64,000 bases of DNA, taken from positions 1 through 64,000 of the IMG/VR virus record IMGVR_UViG_3300021425_003044, one strand, 5' to 3'. The notes under the pieces are model-generated. The model was not told the origin of the DNA. It ran no database searches and was given only the letters and a program-made list of their open reading frames with translations. Below, in pieces: positions 1 through 7,487 of this stretch. Within the stretch, counting starts at the first letter, position 1. Each line of letters begins with the position of its first letter. The position numbers and the translations under genes are program-made. The stretch comes from a virus.

Positions 1-98
1 TCGAAGCTATAGCTATATACTTAGCAAGCATCGGCATTGGTTGCCTTTGCTTTATATTTTTAATGATTTATTTAGTTTACACAGACTCACACAAATAA
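1..98 (+). CDS. C-terminal end of a small membrane protein (partial)
   Basis: The reading frame starting at base 3 is open from the window edge to a TAA at 96-98. The 31 visible residues form one strongly hydrophobic stretch, rich in Ile, Leu, Phe and Cys, followed by a short polar tail ending in DSHK. This looks like the last membrane segment of a protein whose start lies outside the window. The next gene starts 11 bases later. No family can be named from so short a piece. Confidence 0.45.
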   Translation, partial: EAIAIYLASIGIGCLCFIFLMIYLVYTDSHK

Positions 99-109
99 TA
101 AGAAAACAA

Positions 110-280
110 ATGATTACTTTAATTTTAGGAACTGGTTTAGCAATGTCTGCTTTTACAGGAGCTTGTGCTATTGTTTTTGTAATCTATAAGATGATTACAG
201 AATTACACCATGAATATTGGTGTCATACTGACTGTATAGACCCTGAACTAAGCCATGGCAACGCTGAGCCGCACATTTAA
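110..280 (+). CDS. small single-pass membrane protein
   Basis: Starting at the ATG at 110 gives 56 residues; the in-frame ATG at 41 is less likely because it would overlap the preceding partial gene. Residues 2-26 are hydrophobic with small residues (ILGTGLAMSAFTGACAIVF), a likely membrane segment. The rest is a short polar tail containing His, Cys and acidic residues (HHEYWCHTDC). I do not recognise a family. It belongs to a run of tiny membrane proteins at the window start and is probably read through from upstream. Confidence 0.5.
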   Translation: MITLILGTGLAMSAFTGACAIVFVIYKMITELHHEYWCHTDCIDPELSHGNAEPHI

Positions 281-289
281 TAGGATAAT

Positions 290-478
290 ATGTTTACAAA
301 CCCTGAATTTATGTTAGCTTTAGGCTTTGCTATTGGTATTATAGCAGGATTGAATATTGCACGTTTTTGTTGGCCAGATGAAGGTGTATGGAGAGGCAAG
401 TTTGCCGAAAAAGAAAAAGAATTATGGAATAAAGAACGTGAGCTTGAAAAACGTGAGCAACAACTTGAAAACAAATAA
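290..478 (+). CDS. small membrane protein with coiled-coil tail
   Basis: This 62-residue protein has one membrane segment (about residues 7-24, LALGFAIGIIAGLNIARF). A highly charged Lys/Glu heptad-like tail follows from residue 37 to the end, predicted to form a coiled coil. The layout resembles a small membrane-anchored spacer or spanin-like protein, but no lysis gene is adjacent and I do not assign a function. Its TAA stop overlaps the late-promoter-like ATAAATA at 475-481. Confidence 0.6.
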   Translation: MFTNPEFMLALGFAIGIIAGLNIARFCWPDEGVWRGKFAEKEKELWNKERELEKREQQLENK

Positions 479-481
479 ATA
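475..481 (+). promoter_or_regulatory. T4-type late promoter element ATAAATA
   Basis: ATAAATA lies 19 bases before the ATG at 500, with a good ribosome binding site (AGAGGAG) between them. It overlaps the stop codon of the gene upstream. T4 and its marine relatives use TATAAATA/NATAAATA as the -10 element of late promoters read by the gp55 sigma factor. Transcription would start near 487. Confidence 0.6.
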
Positions 482-499
482 CTCAAAAGAGGAGAAAAA

Positions 500-937
500 A
501 TGAGTATTCAAAGACCAGATAAAGTACCTGCAGGACCTACAGTGGGTAGAACATATTTTAATACATCAATTGGAGAATGCAGTATCCAGCTATATCCTAA
601 TTTTAAACACTTTGCAATCCGTGCAGTGTTAATCAGGGCTAATAGATGGTATGGGTCATTATTTGAGATGCACATAGGTTCGAGAGGAAATGGCTTTGAG
701 TTTGATTACTTTGATTTTATGTTCTTAAGATATTTCCTTAAACAATTAAATCCTAGTGTGTTTAAAAAATTATTAACTCCGCTCGCAATGCCTTGGAATT
801 TACTTGACAAAGGCATCAAAAATGTAGTACAATTAGATATGTGGAAAGAAATTAACAAGGCTGTTCCTACAGCACAGTCAATTAAAAATAATCTTAAGCT
901 GCAACAGAGAGATGACCTTAGAACAAGATCTAATTGA
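500..937 (+). CDS. conserved-looking hypothetical protein, late gene
   Basis: This 145-residue soluble protein has a strong ribosome binding site (AGAGGAG) and a late-promoter-like element just upstream. It is rich in aromatic residues in its middle part (residues 45-85, with EFDYFDFMFLRYF). No catalytic motif, signal peptide or membrane helix is evident. The promoter suggests expression with structural genes, but I do not recognise the family. Confidence 0.65.
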   Translation: MSIQRPDKVPAGPTVGRTYFNTSIGECSIQLYPNFKHFAIRAVLIRANRWYGSLFEMHIGSRGNGFEFDYFDFMFLRYFLKQLNPSVFKKLLTPLAMPWNLLDKGIKNVVQLDMWKEINKAVPTAQSIKNNLKLQQRDDLRTRSN

Positions 938-978
938 AATTAAAGAACTGCTTGATACAATAAACCATAAAGAAAAAA

Positions 979-1344
979 ATGAAGAAATACCTTTTAATGC
1001 TAGTGCTAGCATCTGGCCTAGCCGTCTGCACAGCTCCTCCAAGTCCGGCACAGGATTGGTCATTCATGAGAGGATGGAACGACGAGAAACGTGATACATT
1101 CACTGATTCTTGTGTAGATGCGCTAAGTAAGGATCCTGGCATCGTAGCAAAATTCCCTATTGAAAAAATAGGCGAAGCGTGTAAGTGTGTAACTGCATAT
1201 TATGAAGCTACTTACGATTATGATACTTTTAGATTTATGATGGATTCAGAAAACTTTAATTCTACAGAGTCGTATAAACAGGAAATGTTTCACATTTCAT
1301 ATCAATGCGCCCAATGGGTTTTAGGAGCAGGACAAGGAACATGA
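979..1344 (+). CDS. small exported protein with signal peptide
   Basis: The protein has 121 residues. Residues 1-24 look like a signal peptide: MKK, a hydrophobic core LLMLVLASGLAV, then a small-residue cleavage region near PSPAQ. The mature part has four to five cysteines (around C45, C69, C71, C112), which fits a disulfide-stabilised periplasmic protein. An alternative is a lipoprotein with the lipid attached to C17. The stop overlaps the start of purC (ATGA at 1341-1344), so it may be the first gene of the nucleotide operon. The function is unknown. Confidence 0.6.
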   Translation: MKKYLLMLVLASGLAVCTAPPSPAQDWSFMRGWNDEKRDTFTDSCVDALSKDPGIVAKFPIEKIGEACKCVTAYYEATYDYDTFRFMMDSENFNSTESYKQEMFHISYQCAQWVLGAGQGT

Positions 1345-2306
1345 TTGAAGGAAAAACTAAAAAAATTACAAAACTAGACCCTGCTATAGCAGGAAAGATG
1401 TGGAGTGCAAAAGTACCTCCATATCCGCATTTAGTTAACATCGAAACTAAAGATAGACTTACAGCAAATGATGCTGCTATTGATGCCACTGCAACTGTAG
1501 CGGCATATAAAACAAATCAAACCTGTGACGTATTCCGTTACTTAATGGATAAGGAAATTCCTACAGCATTTATCTCACAGCAAGACAGTTTTAATTTTAT
1601 TGCTCGTGAATGCGAAATGTTTCCGTATGAATGTGTAGCAAGACGCAGAGCATGGGGTAGTTTCCTAAAACGTAAACTGCAAATCCAACCAGGACATGTA
1701 TTTGGTAGAGCAACAGGCGGCAGGTATCAGGATCCACTAATTGAGTTTTTCTATAAACTTGCTGTAGCACCTAATGGTGAGATAATCACTGAAGATGAAG
1801 CTAGAGCTAGATATCTGCGAGACGGCAAGTGGACAGAAACTGTTCATACAGACCCTCTTGCTGTTTGGGAATGGAGTGATTGGCGAAAAGCATGTGACGA
1901 TGAAAATAGCTTTGAAGAATTTAAGCTAAAGCTTTATCCACCTAAGCAGCCAGGACCTAATGCTAATACAGTTTTAGCAACAGTACCAAGTGTTATTACA
2001 CCTGCTGAGTACAAGAAAATTTTCAGTTTAACTGCTAAGACGTTCATGGCACTAGAAGAAGCATGGAAACATTTTGACGTTGAACTGATTGACATGAAGA
2101 TAGAGTTTGGACGTGATTTGAATACTGGTGAAATTTTAGTTGCTGACGTAATTGATAACGACAGTTGGCGTATTTGGCCAGGAGGCGATCACGAGAAACA
2201 GTTAGACAAGCAAAGTTTCAGAGATGGTGAACCGTTAGATGAAGTTACTGAAAAGTATCGCATCGTAACTGATTATACTAAGCAATTTAATCACATAAAC
2301 AAATGA
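1341..2306 (+). CDS. purC: SAICAR synthetase (PurC)
   Basis: PurC joins aspartate to CAIR in purine synthesis using ATP. The 321-residue product starts with MIEGKTKKI, typical of the family N-terminus (usually E-G-K-T-K). It carries the conserved GSFLKR segment (about residue 105, ARRRAWGSFLKR) and the later signature LIDMKIEFG (about residue 255). An in-frame ATG at 1305 would overlap the upstream gene by 40 bases, so the ATG at 1341, coupled through ATGA, is preferred. It is longer than E. coli PurC (237 residues), mainly in the middle. It heads a purC - unknown - pyrD-like - purM operon with 4-14 base overlaps, which would supply nucleotides for phage DNA. Confidence 0.88.
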   Translation: MIEGKTKKITKLDPAIAGKMWSAKVPPYPHLVNIETKDRLTANDAAIDATATVAAYKTNQTCDVFRYLMDKEIPTAFISQQDSFNFIARECEMFPYECVARRRAWGSFLKRKLQIQPGHVFGRATGGRYQDPLIEFFYKLAVAPNGEIITEDEARARYLRDGKWTETVHTDPLAVWEWSDWRKACDDENSFEEFKLKLYPPKQPGPNANTVLATVPSVITPAEYKKIFSLTAKTFMALEEAWKHFDVELIDMKIEFGRDLNTGEILVADVIDNDSWRIWPGGDHEKQLDKQSFRDGEPLDEVTEKYRIVTDYTKQFNHINK

Positions 2307-2548
2307 CACAACTTACATCAACAGAATGGCGTCTTTTTCCTACTGTTACACGAACTGTTCTAAAGTCCGGTAAAGTTATCTTTAGGCCACGCAATGAGCA
2401 GGCTAGGAACATGCTTTATAAGATTGATACAATCCGTGCTGGGTTTAGAGAAAATGAAGTTAAGAACAAGAAAATGATTATCGTTGATGTAAACGACAAT
2501 GTTATCAGCTATAGTCGCAAAGCAGAACAGTTCCATAAAGCACAATGA
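2303..2548 (+). CDS. small hypothetical protein in the nucleotide operon
   Basis: This 81-residue basic protein overlaps the purC stop and the start of the pyrD-like gene by 4 bases on each side, so it is almost certainly translated. It has no visible membrane helix or catalytic motif. I compared it from memory with PurS, a subunit of similar size encoded in purine operons, and saw no match. Its position suggests a link with nucleotide metabolism, but that is inference only. Confidence 0.65.
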   Translation: MTQLTSTEWRLFPTVTRTVLKSGKVIFRPRNEQARNMLYKIDTIRAGFRENEVKNKKMIIVDVNDNVISYSRKAEQFHKAQ

Positions 2549-3249
2549 CTGTCTATATCGCAGCACCGTTTGGTAATTATATTAAAACTAAGAACACTAG
2601 GAGTGTTGTTGGTAGTTTTACCCTAGAGCGTAGAACAGGTTTACTACGCCAAATTGCTACTACGCTGAGGTATCGCGACGGTGCTTGGTATAATGCACTA
2701 GGACTTAGGAACCCTGGAATTGAATTTGGTTTAAAACATTATTATCGCAGCAAGAATGATATATTGTCGCTTGCTGCAATAAACGAAGGCGATTGGGAAA
2801 GACTAAGTGAAATTGTACCAGATAACATAGATTTAGAAATTAATTTAAGCTGTCCAAACATTGAACACTTTGACAACTATTCACAAGGTATTGACAATTT
2901 CCTTACAGGAAAACGTAAGGTCATTGTCAAACTCTCACCTCACGCTGAAGATGCGCTGATAGAAAATTTAATACAGAGAGGATTTAGCACTTTCCATGTT
3001 TGTAATACGCTACCTACAGAACATGGCGGAATGAGTGGTGAAAAGCTCGTGCCTTATGTTGTAAGGCTTTGTACAGTAATTAAATTTTATTCCAGTGAAG
3101 CAGAAATAATTGCTGGCGGAGGAATTTCTCAAATTGAACACATACGTTATTACGAAAATTTTGGAGCAACCAGTTTCTCAGTAGGAACTCTTTGTTTCAA
3201 TCCTGTACGATTTTATAAATTTTTAAAGGAAATAGATGGATTATACTAG
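2545..3249 (+). CDS. pyrD: dihydroorotate dehydrogenase-like protein (PyrD family)
   Basis: DHODH oxidises dihydroorotate to orotate with FMN in pyrimidine synthesis. The 234-residue protein shows the family landmarks in order: substrate-loop LGLRNPGIEFG (about 52-62), EINLSCPN (98-105) with the class 1-type cysteine at 103, VKLSPHA (about 128), CNTLPTEHGGMSG (about 148-160), IIAGGGIS and GATSFSVGT near the C-terminus for phosphate binding of FMN. It is shorter than bacterial enzymes (about 310-340) and has a reduced N-terminus, so activity should be tested. It overlaps purM by 14 bases. Confidence 0.82.
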   Translation: MTVYIAAPFGNYIKTKNTRSVVGSFTLERRTGLLRQIATTLRYRDGAWYNALGLRNPGIEFGLKHYYRSKNDILSLAAINEGDWERLSEIVPDNIDLEINLSCPNIEHFDNYSQGIDNFLTGKRKVIVKLSPHAEDALIENLIQRGFSTFHVCNTLPTEHGGMSGEKLVPYVVRLCTVIKFYSSEAEIIAGGGISQIEHIRYYENFGATSFSVGTLCFNPVRFYKFLKEIDGLY

Positions 3250-4168
3250 CTCGGGTGTAAATGTTGCACTAGCAGACAAACTTTTAGATAATTTAAAGTC
3301 ACATTCAGATCAGATAGGAAAATATGCAGCAGAATTTACACTGCCGATTGGAACGTCTACTAGGCTTGTAAGCAGTTGTGACGGTGTTGGAACTAAAGTC
3401 CTGCTAGCACTTGAGGCTAAGAAACGTTTTGGTAGATCACTTTCAAGCATAGGAGAAGATTGTGTTGCTATGGTCATTAATGATTTGCTATGTGAAAATG
3501 CAAATCCTCTTTTCTTTATGGATTATTTTGCGACAAGTTCACTTAACGAATCCGACTACAATGAGGTCTTGGCTGGAATTATAGCGGCATGCGGTAGCAT
3601 AGGAGTAAAATTGATTGGGGGAGAAACTGCTGAATTACCAGGCATGTTCCAAGAAGGCGCACTAGATGTATGTGGATTTGGTGTAGGTACGAAAGATTTT
3701 TTAGATTGGTATCCTGTAAAAGAAGGCGATGTTGTGATTGGTATTCACAGCACAGGAGTGCATAGTAACGGATTTAGCCTAGTAAGGAAAATATTAGAGC
3801 ACAATCCTGTAGACGATGAATTTATGTCTAAACTACTCGTTCCTACTCCATTATACAAAAAAGAACTTGACATTTTGAGATCAAATTATTATTTTATTAA
3901 AGCAGCAGCCCATATTACAGGAGGGGGTTGGAGTAATATCGATAGGGTGCTGGACGCTAAATACGATATAGCGTGGGAAGTTACTGAGACAATTTTACAC
4001 CAGCATGAAATATTCAGTTGGTTACAAACAAAAGGTAATCTTACAGATGAACAGATGCGAGATACTTTTAACTGTGGAATTGGAATGGTAGTAATACTTG
4101 AGAACAGGAATGTGGATAAACTTCCATTGTATAACTATACAAGATTGGGAACTGTAAAAACAAAATGA
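3236..4168 (+). CDS. purM: AIR synthetase (PurM)
   Basis: PurM closes the imidazole ring, turning FGAM into AIR with ATP. The 310-residue protein has the expected motifs: DGVGTK (49-54), GEDCVAMVINDLLC (73-86), GGETAELPGMF (128-138) and a glycine-rich ITGGG near residue 227. Host enzymes are about 345 residues, so this is a somewhat compact version. PurM is a known auxiliary gene of marine T4-like phages. It overlaps the pyrD-like gene upstream and the next gene downstream (ATGA). Confidence 0.9.
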   Translation: MDYTSSGVNVALADKLLDNLKSHSDQIGKYAAEFTLPIGTSTRLVSSCDGVGTKVLLALEAKKRFGRSLSSIGEDCVAMVINDLLCENANPLFFMDYFATSSLNESDYNEVLAGIIAACGSIGVKLIGGETAELPGMFQEGALDVCGFGVGTKDFLDWYPVKEGDVVIGIHSTGVHSNGFSLVRKILEHNPVDDEFMSKLLVPTPLYKKELDILRSNYYFIKAAAHITGGGWSNIDRVLDAKYDIAWEVTETILHQHEIFSWLQTKGNLTDEQMRDTFNCGIGMVVILENRNVDKLPLYNYTRLGTVKTK

Positions 4169-4557
4169 GCACACTACCTGCAGCTCAAGATTTTACAGAG
4201 CTTGCACTTACAGCAGTAGATGTACAAAAAAACACTTCACTTGGTGCAATGCAGCATCATGTTTCAGAACAAAAACAAAGGCTATTAGAACAGGCAAGAC
4301 TACTCCAAGAACAATTACAAGAAATAGAACAACGAGAAATTTTAGCAGAAAAAATTTATAAGGCAAATTACAATTTCACTCCTGTGCTACTTAAACCTTA
4401 CAGTTTATATGAACAAGATAACGTTACTACATTGAGTATGATTGCTCCACACGAATGGACAAATACAATTCCTTATGGTAAATTTGTCGGTTATGTTAGA
4501 CAGCTAGGAGACGGAACATGGGAACCAACTGAGGAAGAACAATGTGGAGTTATCTAA
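4165..4557 (+). CDS. DUF2452 / C1orf50-like protein
   Basis: The 130-residue protein has a helical, Gln/Glu-rich N-terminal half (residues 25-65, probable coiled coil). The C-terminal half contains PYSLYEQ...LSMIAPHEW...GKFVGYVRQL...TWEPTEEE. That pattern (LY - S(L/M)IxPxEW - FxGxYR - WxP) is what I remember of the DUF2452 family, found in bacteria, phages and as C1orf50 in animals, with no known function. It overlaps purM and the next gene. Confidence 0.6.
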   Translation: MSTLPAAQDFTELALTAVDVQKNTSLGAMQHHVSEQKQRLLEQARLLQEQLQEIEQREILAEKIYKANYNFTPVLLKPYSLYEQDNVTTLSMIAPHEWTNTIPYGKFVGYVRQLGDGTWEPTEEEQCGVI

Positions 4558-4727
4558 TGGATATGTATTACTGGCAAATTAAACATAATGATAAAGTTGT
4601 TGGGGAAACACAACCTTTTACTATACATCAAATGGATGATACCTGGGTAAAAGAGGAGAGGGATTATATTATGGATAAAAACACAGAAAATGACCACAAG
4701 CCAACAATGGAATTGAAAAGGCTTTAA
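4557..4727 (+). CDS. small hypothetical protein
   Basis: The 56-residue protein starts MDMYYWQIKHN. The ATG at 4557 shares a base with the preceding TAA (TAATG), which favours it over the in-frame ATG at 4542. It is charged and soluble. The first residues (YYWQIKHNDKVVGET) resemble the start of the next protein (MWQIRELNGFGETIG), so the two may be remote duplicates. The function is unknown. Confidence 0.5.
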   Translation: MDMYYWQIKHNDKVVGETQPFTIHQMDDTWVKEERDYIMDKNTENDHKPTMELKRL

Positions 4728-4951
4728 TGTGGCAAATACGTGAACTAAATGGGTTTGGAGAAACAATAGGAATAATTGATTTCGCCCACTTAAATAAAGT
4801 AAGTGGATTAGAAACCTATTGGAATACAAAAATAGAGAGGAAGGATTCCCGCTTGATTATTTTTGATTACAGTGAAGCAAAACGTGTTTATGAAATTTTA
4901 AATGAAAAACACGAGTGGAGGATTTTCGAATTAGTTAATCTACTTTACTAG
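4727..4951 (+). CDS. small hypothetical protein
   Basis: This 74-residue soluble protein starts at an ATG that overlaps the preceding stop (TAATG), which indicates coupled translation. It starts MWQIRELNGFG, loosely like the neighbour upstream. No motif is recognised. Confidence 0.55.
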   Translation: MWQIRELNGFGETIGIIDFAHLNKVSGLETYWNTKIERKDSRLIIFDYSEAKRVYEILNEKHEWRIFELVNLLY

Positions 4952-4959
4952 GAGATAAA

Positions 4960-5160
4960 ATGAAGAGGACACAAGCAAACAATGAGATTTACAAACAGGC
5001 AAAATGGTTGCGAGGAAAAGTGCCTTTAGACAGCAATGTGTATATACATTGGAAGGACGACAATCCTACCGTACTAGCCGATAAACAGAGTGGATATGAT
5101 CTAATAACAACTGTAAAACTAACTAGCATCTTGAGGAGACAGGTTTGGCTAACAGCGTAG
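4960..5160 (+). CDS. small hypothetical protein
   Basis: This 66-residue basic protein has a clear ribosome binding site (AGGAG at 4950-4954) before the ATG. No family is recognised. Its 3' end overlaps the TTG-start gene at 5145 by 16 bases. Confidence 0.5.
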   Translation: MKRTQANNEIYKQAKWLRGKVPLDSNVYIHWKDDNPTVLADKQSGYDLITTVKLTSILRRQVWLTA

Positions 5161-5315
5161 TATTTGAAGACGATAGAGAAAAGGATCTATACCAAAAAAT
5201 TGAGCAGGCACGGAATAGATACGACTGGGCAGCATATTATAAATTAATGGAAGAAATTTGCAAATATAACCTAGAAAAAAGAGGTTACAATATGATAGAT
5301 ATAGTGGTTGATTGA
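5145..5315 (+). CDS. small acidic hypothetical protein with TTG start
   Basis: Reading from a TTG at 5145 gives 56 residues beginning L(M)ANSVVFEDDREKDLY and ending in MIDIVVD. There is a ribosome binding site (GAGGAGA at 5132-5138) at a suitable distance, and the gene fills an otherwise empty stretch. The sequence is charged and helical (KIEQARNRYDWAAYYKLMEE), unlike random frames here. The function is unknown. The -35 box of the following promoter lies inside its 3' end. Confidence 0.5.
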   Translation: MANSVVFEDDREKDLYQKIEQARNRYDWAAYYKLMEEICKYNLEKRGYNMIDIVVD

Positions 5316-5336
5316 TAAGAAATTTTTTGCTATAAT
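5308..5336 (+). promoter_or_regulatory. sigma70-type promoter with extended -10
   Basis: TTGATT (5308-5313), a 17-base spacer and TATAAT (5331-5336), with TGC directly before the -10 hexamer (extended -10). It lies just upstream of the gene at 5370. Transcription would start near 5343. The same TGC-TATAAT arrangement recurs at 7441 and, as TGC-TATTAT, at 42371. Confidence 0.8.
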
Positions 5337-5369
5337 ATATTTTTGTCAACACTATATCCGAGGTATTAT

Positions 5370-5744
5370 ATGCGGCGCAAATTACGACTTAAAGAAAACA
5401 AGTTGACCAAACTGCAGCACGAGCATAACAAGTATAACAAGGAGATGAGACAGATAGGTTGCCACAAGCAACAGAAGACATTCGACGAATATATTGCTTG
5501 GAAATATGGAAGATATCAGCCTAAGCTTTCTGGTATTACTCCGAAAGAGGAACCTGTGTATCGTAGACCTGAGCAGTATGTACCTAGTCGTAACAGTGGT
5601 GTTTTTAATCAGTGCAGCAAGGCCAATGACCGCACATATACCGGCGAGCTTATTACAGGACTTGCTACTATGCACAAGAGCAATGTTGTGCCAATCTTCA
5701 ACAAAGATCAAGCACACGATCTAGCAACAATGAGGAGAGGGTAA
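5370..5744 (+). CDS. conserved hypothetical basic protein
   Basis: I start at the ATG at 5370 (MRRKLRLKENKLT, 124 residues). The in-frame ATG at 5343 sits on the predicted transcription start, and 5370 has CGAGG upstream. The N-terminal third is very basic and helical. The C-terminus YTGELITGLATMHKSNVVP... ending DLATMRRG resembles small conserved proteins of marine T4-like phages that I remember without a known role. It is the first gene behind the promoter at 5308, so expression is probably early or middle. Confidence 0.65.
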   Translation: MRRKLRLKENKLTKLQHEHNKYNKEMRQIGCHKQQKTFDEYIAWKYGRYQPKLSGITPKEEPVYRRPEQYVPSRNSGVFNQCSKANDRTYTGELITGLATMHKSNVVPIFNKDQAHDLATMRRG

Positions 5745-5998
5745 TGAGACGTTTCCAGATTGCAGGAGCGACTGATAGTGGTTTTGAATTTGATGCAGTT
5801 TACACTGAAAAGGATATTCTGCATAGTGATTGGGCAAAACGATGGTTAGTGTTAATGACTGAAACAGAAAGGTTTAGAGAAATTAGCGATGCAAACTGTT
5901 TGAAAGAATGGTGCATTTTCCATTGGGCGCAGGAGTTATTAGACAATGGTGAGTTAGTTACTCCAGATTTTATTAAAGATGAATATAACAGGTACTAA
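5744..5998 (+). CDS. small hypothetical protein
   Basis: This 84-residue protein starts at an ATG overlapping the upstream TAA. The middle part, DWAKRWLVLMTETERFREI, is helical and aromatic-rich. No domain is recognised. It is transcribed with the HAD phosphatase that overlaps its stop. Confidence 0.55.
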   Translation: MRRFQIAGATDSGFEFDAVYTEKDILHSDWAKRWLVLMTETERFREISDANCLKEWCIFHWAQELLDNGELVTPDFIKDEYNRY

Positions 5999-6339
5999 TG
6001 ATTATCTACGTAGACATTGACGGAACAATATGCAATGAGCATCCTGACGAAAAAGGTAATAAAGATTACACAAAAGCAGAACCTTATAAAGACAGGATAA
6101 GTTATTTAAACGAATTGTATGAAAAAGGACATACTATTACATACTGGACTGCTCGTGGTATTAAAAGCGGAAAAGATTGGTATGACTTTACGAAAAAACA
6201 GATTGAGGATTGGGGTTGTAAATACCACGATCTACAAGTAGGTAACAAGCCTCATTTTGACGTTTATATTTGTGATAAAAGTTTTAACAGTGAAGCTTGG
6301 TTTCATCATCAAAAATTACATACCGATATGCTTAAATGA
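5998..6339 (+). CDS. HAD-superfamily phosphatase
   Basis: HAD enzymes hydrolyse phosphoesters through an aspartyl-phosphate intermediate. The 113-residue protein opens with the motif I YVDIDGTIC (catalytic D6 and D8). Motif II is the threonine of ITYWTARG (about residue 49), a lysine lies in the middle region, and a late acidic motif is DVYICDKSF. At 113 residues it is a minimal, cap-less core, like phage PNK-phosphatase or KdsC-like proteins. The substrate cannot be told. It overlaps both neighbours. Confidence 0.75.
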   Translation: MIIYVDIDGTICNEHPDEKGNKDYTKAEPYKDRISYLNELYEKGHTITYWTARGIKSGKDWYDFTKKQIEDWGCKYHDLQVGNKPHFDVYICDKSFNSEAWFHHQKLHTDMLK

Positions 6340-6710
6340 GTCTTGAGGATATTCCGGAAGAAATACTTGCCGAGCTTAGATATCAAGAAGAAACTAAGTT
6401 TAGGTATGCTTTATATAAGCGTCCAGAATTTCCTTTTTTACAATCTACAGGAATGAAAAATATCTTTCATAGTTGTATGGTAAAAGATTATGGTTTTATT
6501 GGGTGTTTACATTTAGAGTATATTATAAATAATGACACAGGACCTTATTGGAAATCTAGTTGGAAAACAGAAATTGATCAAGTAATTGCAATTGCAGAAG
6601 ATATCCAAAATAAAAAAATTATAAACGAAGACCGTATTATAGATTATCATCTACACTATATGGACATGGTATACGGTAGGAAACAAATTGGAATAGTGAT
6701 GTTAAGTTAA
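6336..6710 (+). CDS. hypothetical protein
   Basis: This 124-residue soluble protein is coupled to the HAD gene by an ATGA overlap. It is acidic at the N-terminus (LEDIPEEILAELRY), with aromatic and His residues near the C-terminus (YHLHYMDMVYG). I do not recognise a family. Confidence 0.6.
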   Translation: MSLEDIPEEILAELRYQEETKFRYALYKRPEFPFLQSTGMKNIFHSCMVKDYGFIGCLHLEYIINNDTGPYWKSSWKTEIDQVIAIAEDIQNKKIINEDRIIDYHLHYMDMVYGRKQIGIVMLS

Positions 6711-6711
6711 T

Positions 6712-7425
6712 ATGCATATTATGTTAACAGGCCATAGAGGCTATATTGGATCCGAATTACTTAAAAGGTTGCGGACAAATAACAGCATTGTAGGTTTTGA
6801 TCTTGTTGACGGTCAAGATTTAGCCTCTATACAATTGAAAGAAAAATTTGATTTAATTATACATCTAGCCGGTAGGAGCGGAGTCCGAGACAGCTTGTAC
6901 AATCCTAATGACTATTGGTACAATAATTTAGAAGTTTTTAAAAGGTTATTAGATATCTATGGTAACAACACAAGAATACTGTATGCAAGTTCAAGCTCTG
7001 CTGCAGAGCCAGAATTAAATCCATATGCTGCTAGTAAATTTTTAATGGAAATTGCTGCAGCAAAGTACATAAACACATTGGGTATGAGATTTCATACTGT
7101 TTATTCAGCCAATCCTCGCAAAGGTATGTTTATGCAAAAACTTATTGACAATGAGTTAGAGTATACCACAAACCATTATAGAGATTTCATACACTTAGAA
7201 GACGTATGTGATGCGATAGAATTGTTAATACAATCAAATTTTACTGATGTAATTGATATAGGCACCGGTAATCCTGTTTTAATTTCTGAAATTGCTCCGA
7301 CTTATCCAGTAAAAGTTGCTACGTATGGCGAACGACAAGAAACAAAGGCCAATACATCAAAAATGGAATCTATAGGATTTAAACCTAAATATGAGATAAA
7401 AAAATTCCTCAAAATTCTCTCTTGA
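6712..7425 (+). CDS. NAD-dependent epimerase/dehydratase (extended SDR)
   Basis: The 237-residue protein has the Rossmann NAD-binding motif TGHRGYIG (6-13), HLAG (51-54), a serine-rich strand ILYASSSSAAEP and the catalytic pair Y105...K109 in NPYAASK. Further along are RDFIHLEDVCDAI and VIDIGTGNP, typical of UDP-sugar epimerases and dehydratases. It is shorter than cellular GalE-type enzymes (about 310-340). It probably modifies a nucleotide sugar, possibly for a phage-directed glycosyltransferase such as that at 11932; that link is inference. The next promoter's -35 box begins inside its stop region. Confidence 0.8.
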   Translation: MHIMLTGHRGYIGSELLKRLRTNNSIVGFDLVDGQDLASIQLKEKFDLIIHLAGRSGVRDSLYNPNDYWYNNLEVFKRLLDIYGNNTRILYASSSSAAEPELNPYAASKFLMEIAAAKYINTLGMRFHTVYSANPRKGMFMQKLIDNELEYTTNHYRDFIHLEDVCDAIELLIQSNFTDVIDIGTGNPVLISEIAPTYPVKVATYGERQETKANTSKMESIGFKPKYEIKKFLKILS

Positions 7426-7449
7426 CATTTTTTCCTATCCTGCTATAAT
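7422..7449 (+). promoter_or_regulatory. strong sigma70-type promoter
   Basis: Consensus TTGACA (7422-7427), a 16-base spacer and TATAAT (7444-7449), with TGC just before the -10. It drives the gene at 7488, which has the ribosome binding site AAGGAGAT. This is one of the closest matches to consensus in the window and suggests transcription by the unmodified host polymerase early in infection. Confidence 0.85.
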
Positions 7450-7487
7450 AAGTATTAGTTGAAACACACAACCCCAAGGAGATAACT

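Noticed and set aside
912-1094. 60-codon + strand frame starting MTLEQDLIEIKELLD between the genes at 500 and 979
   Set aside because: The first 24 residues look protein-like, but the frame overlaps the exported-protein gene at 979 by 116 bases, and its second half reads like a shadow of that gene. A short coupled peptide cannot be excluded, so this is doubtful rather than disproved.
2303-2548. Whether the small protein between purC and pyrD is PurS
   Set aside because: Size and context fit, but the sequence does not match the PurS pattern as I remember it. It is left as unknown.
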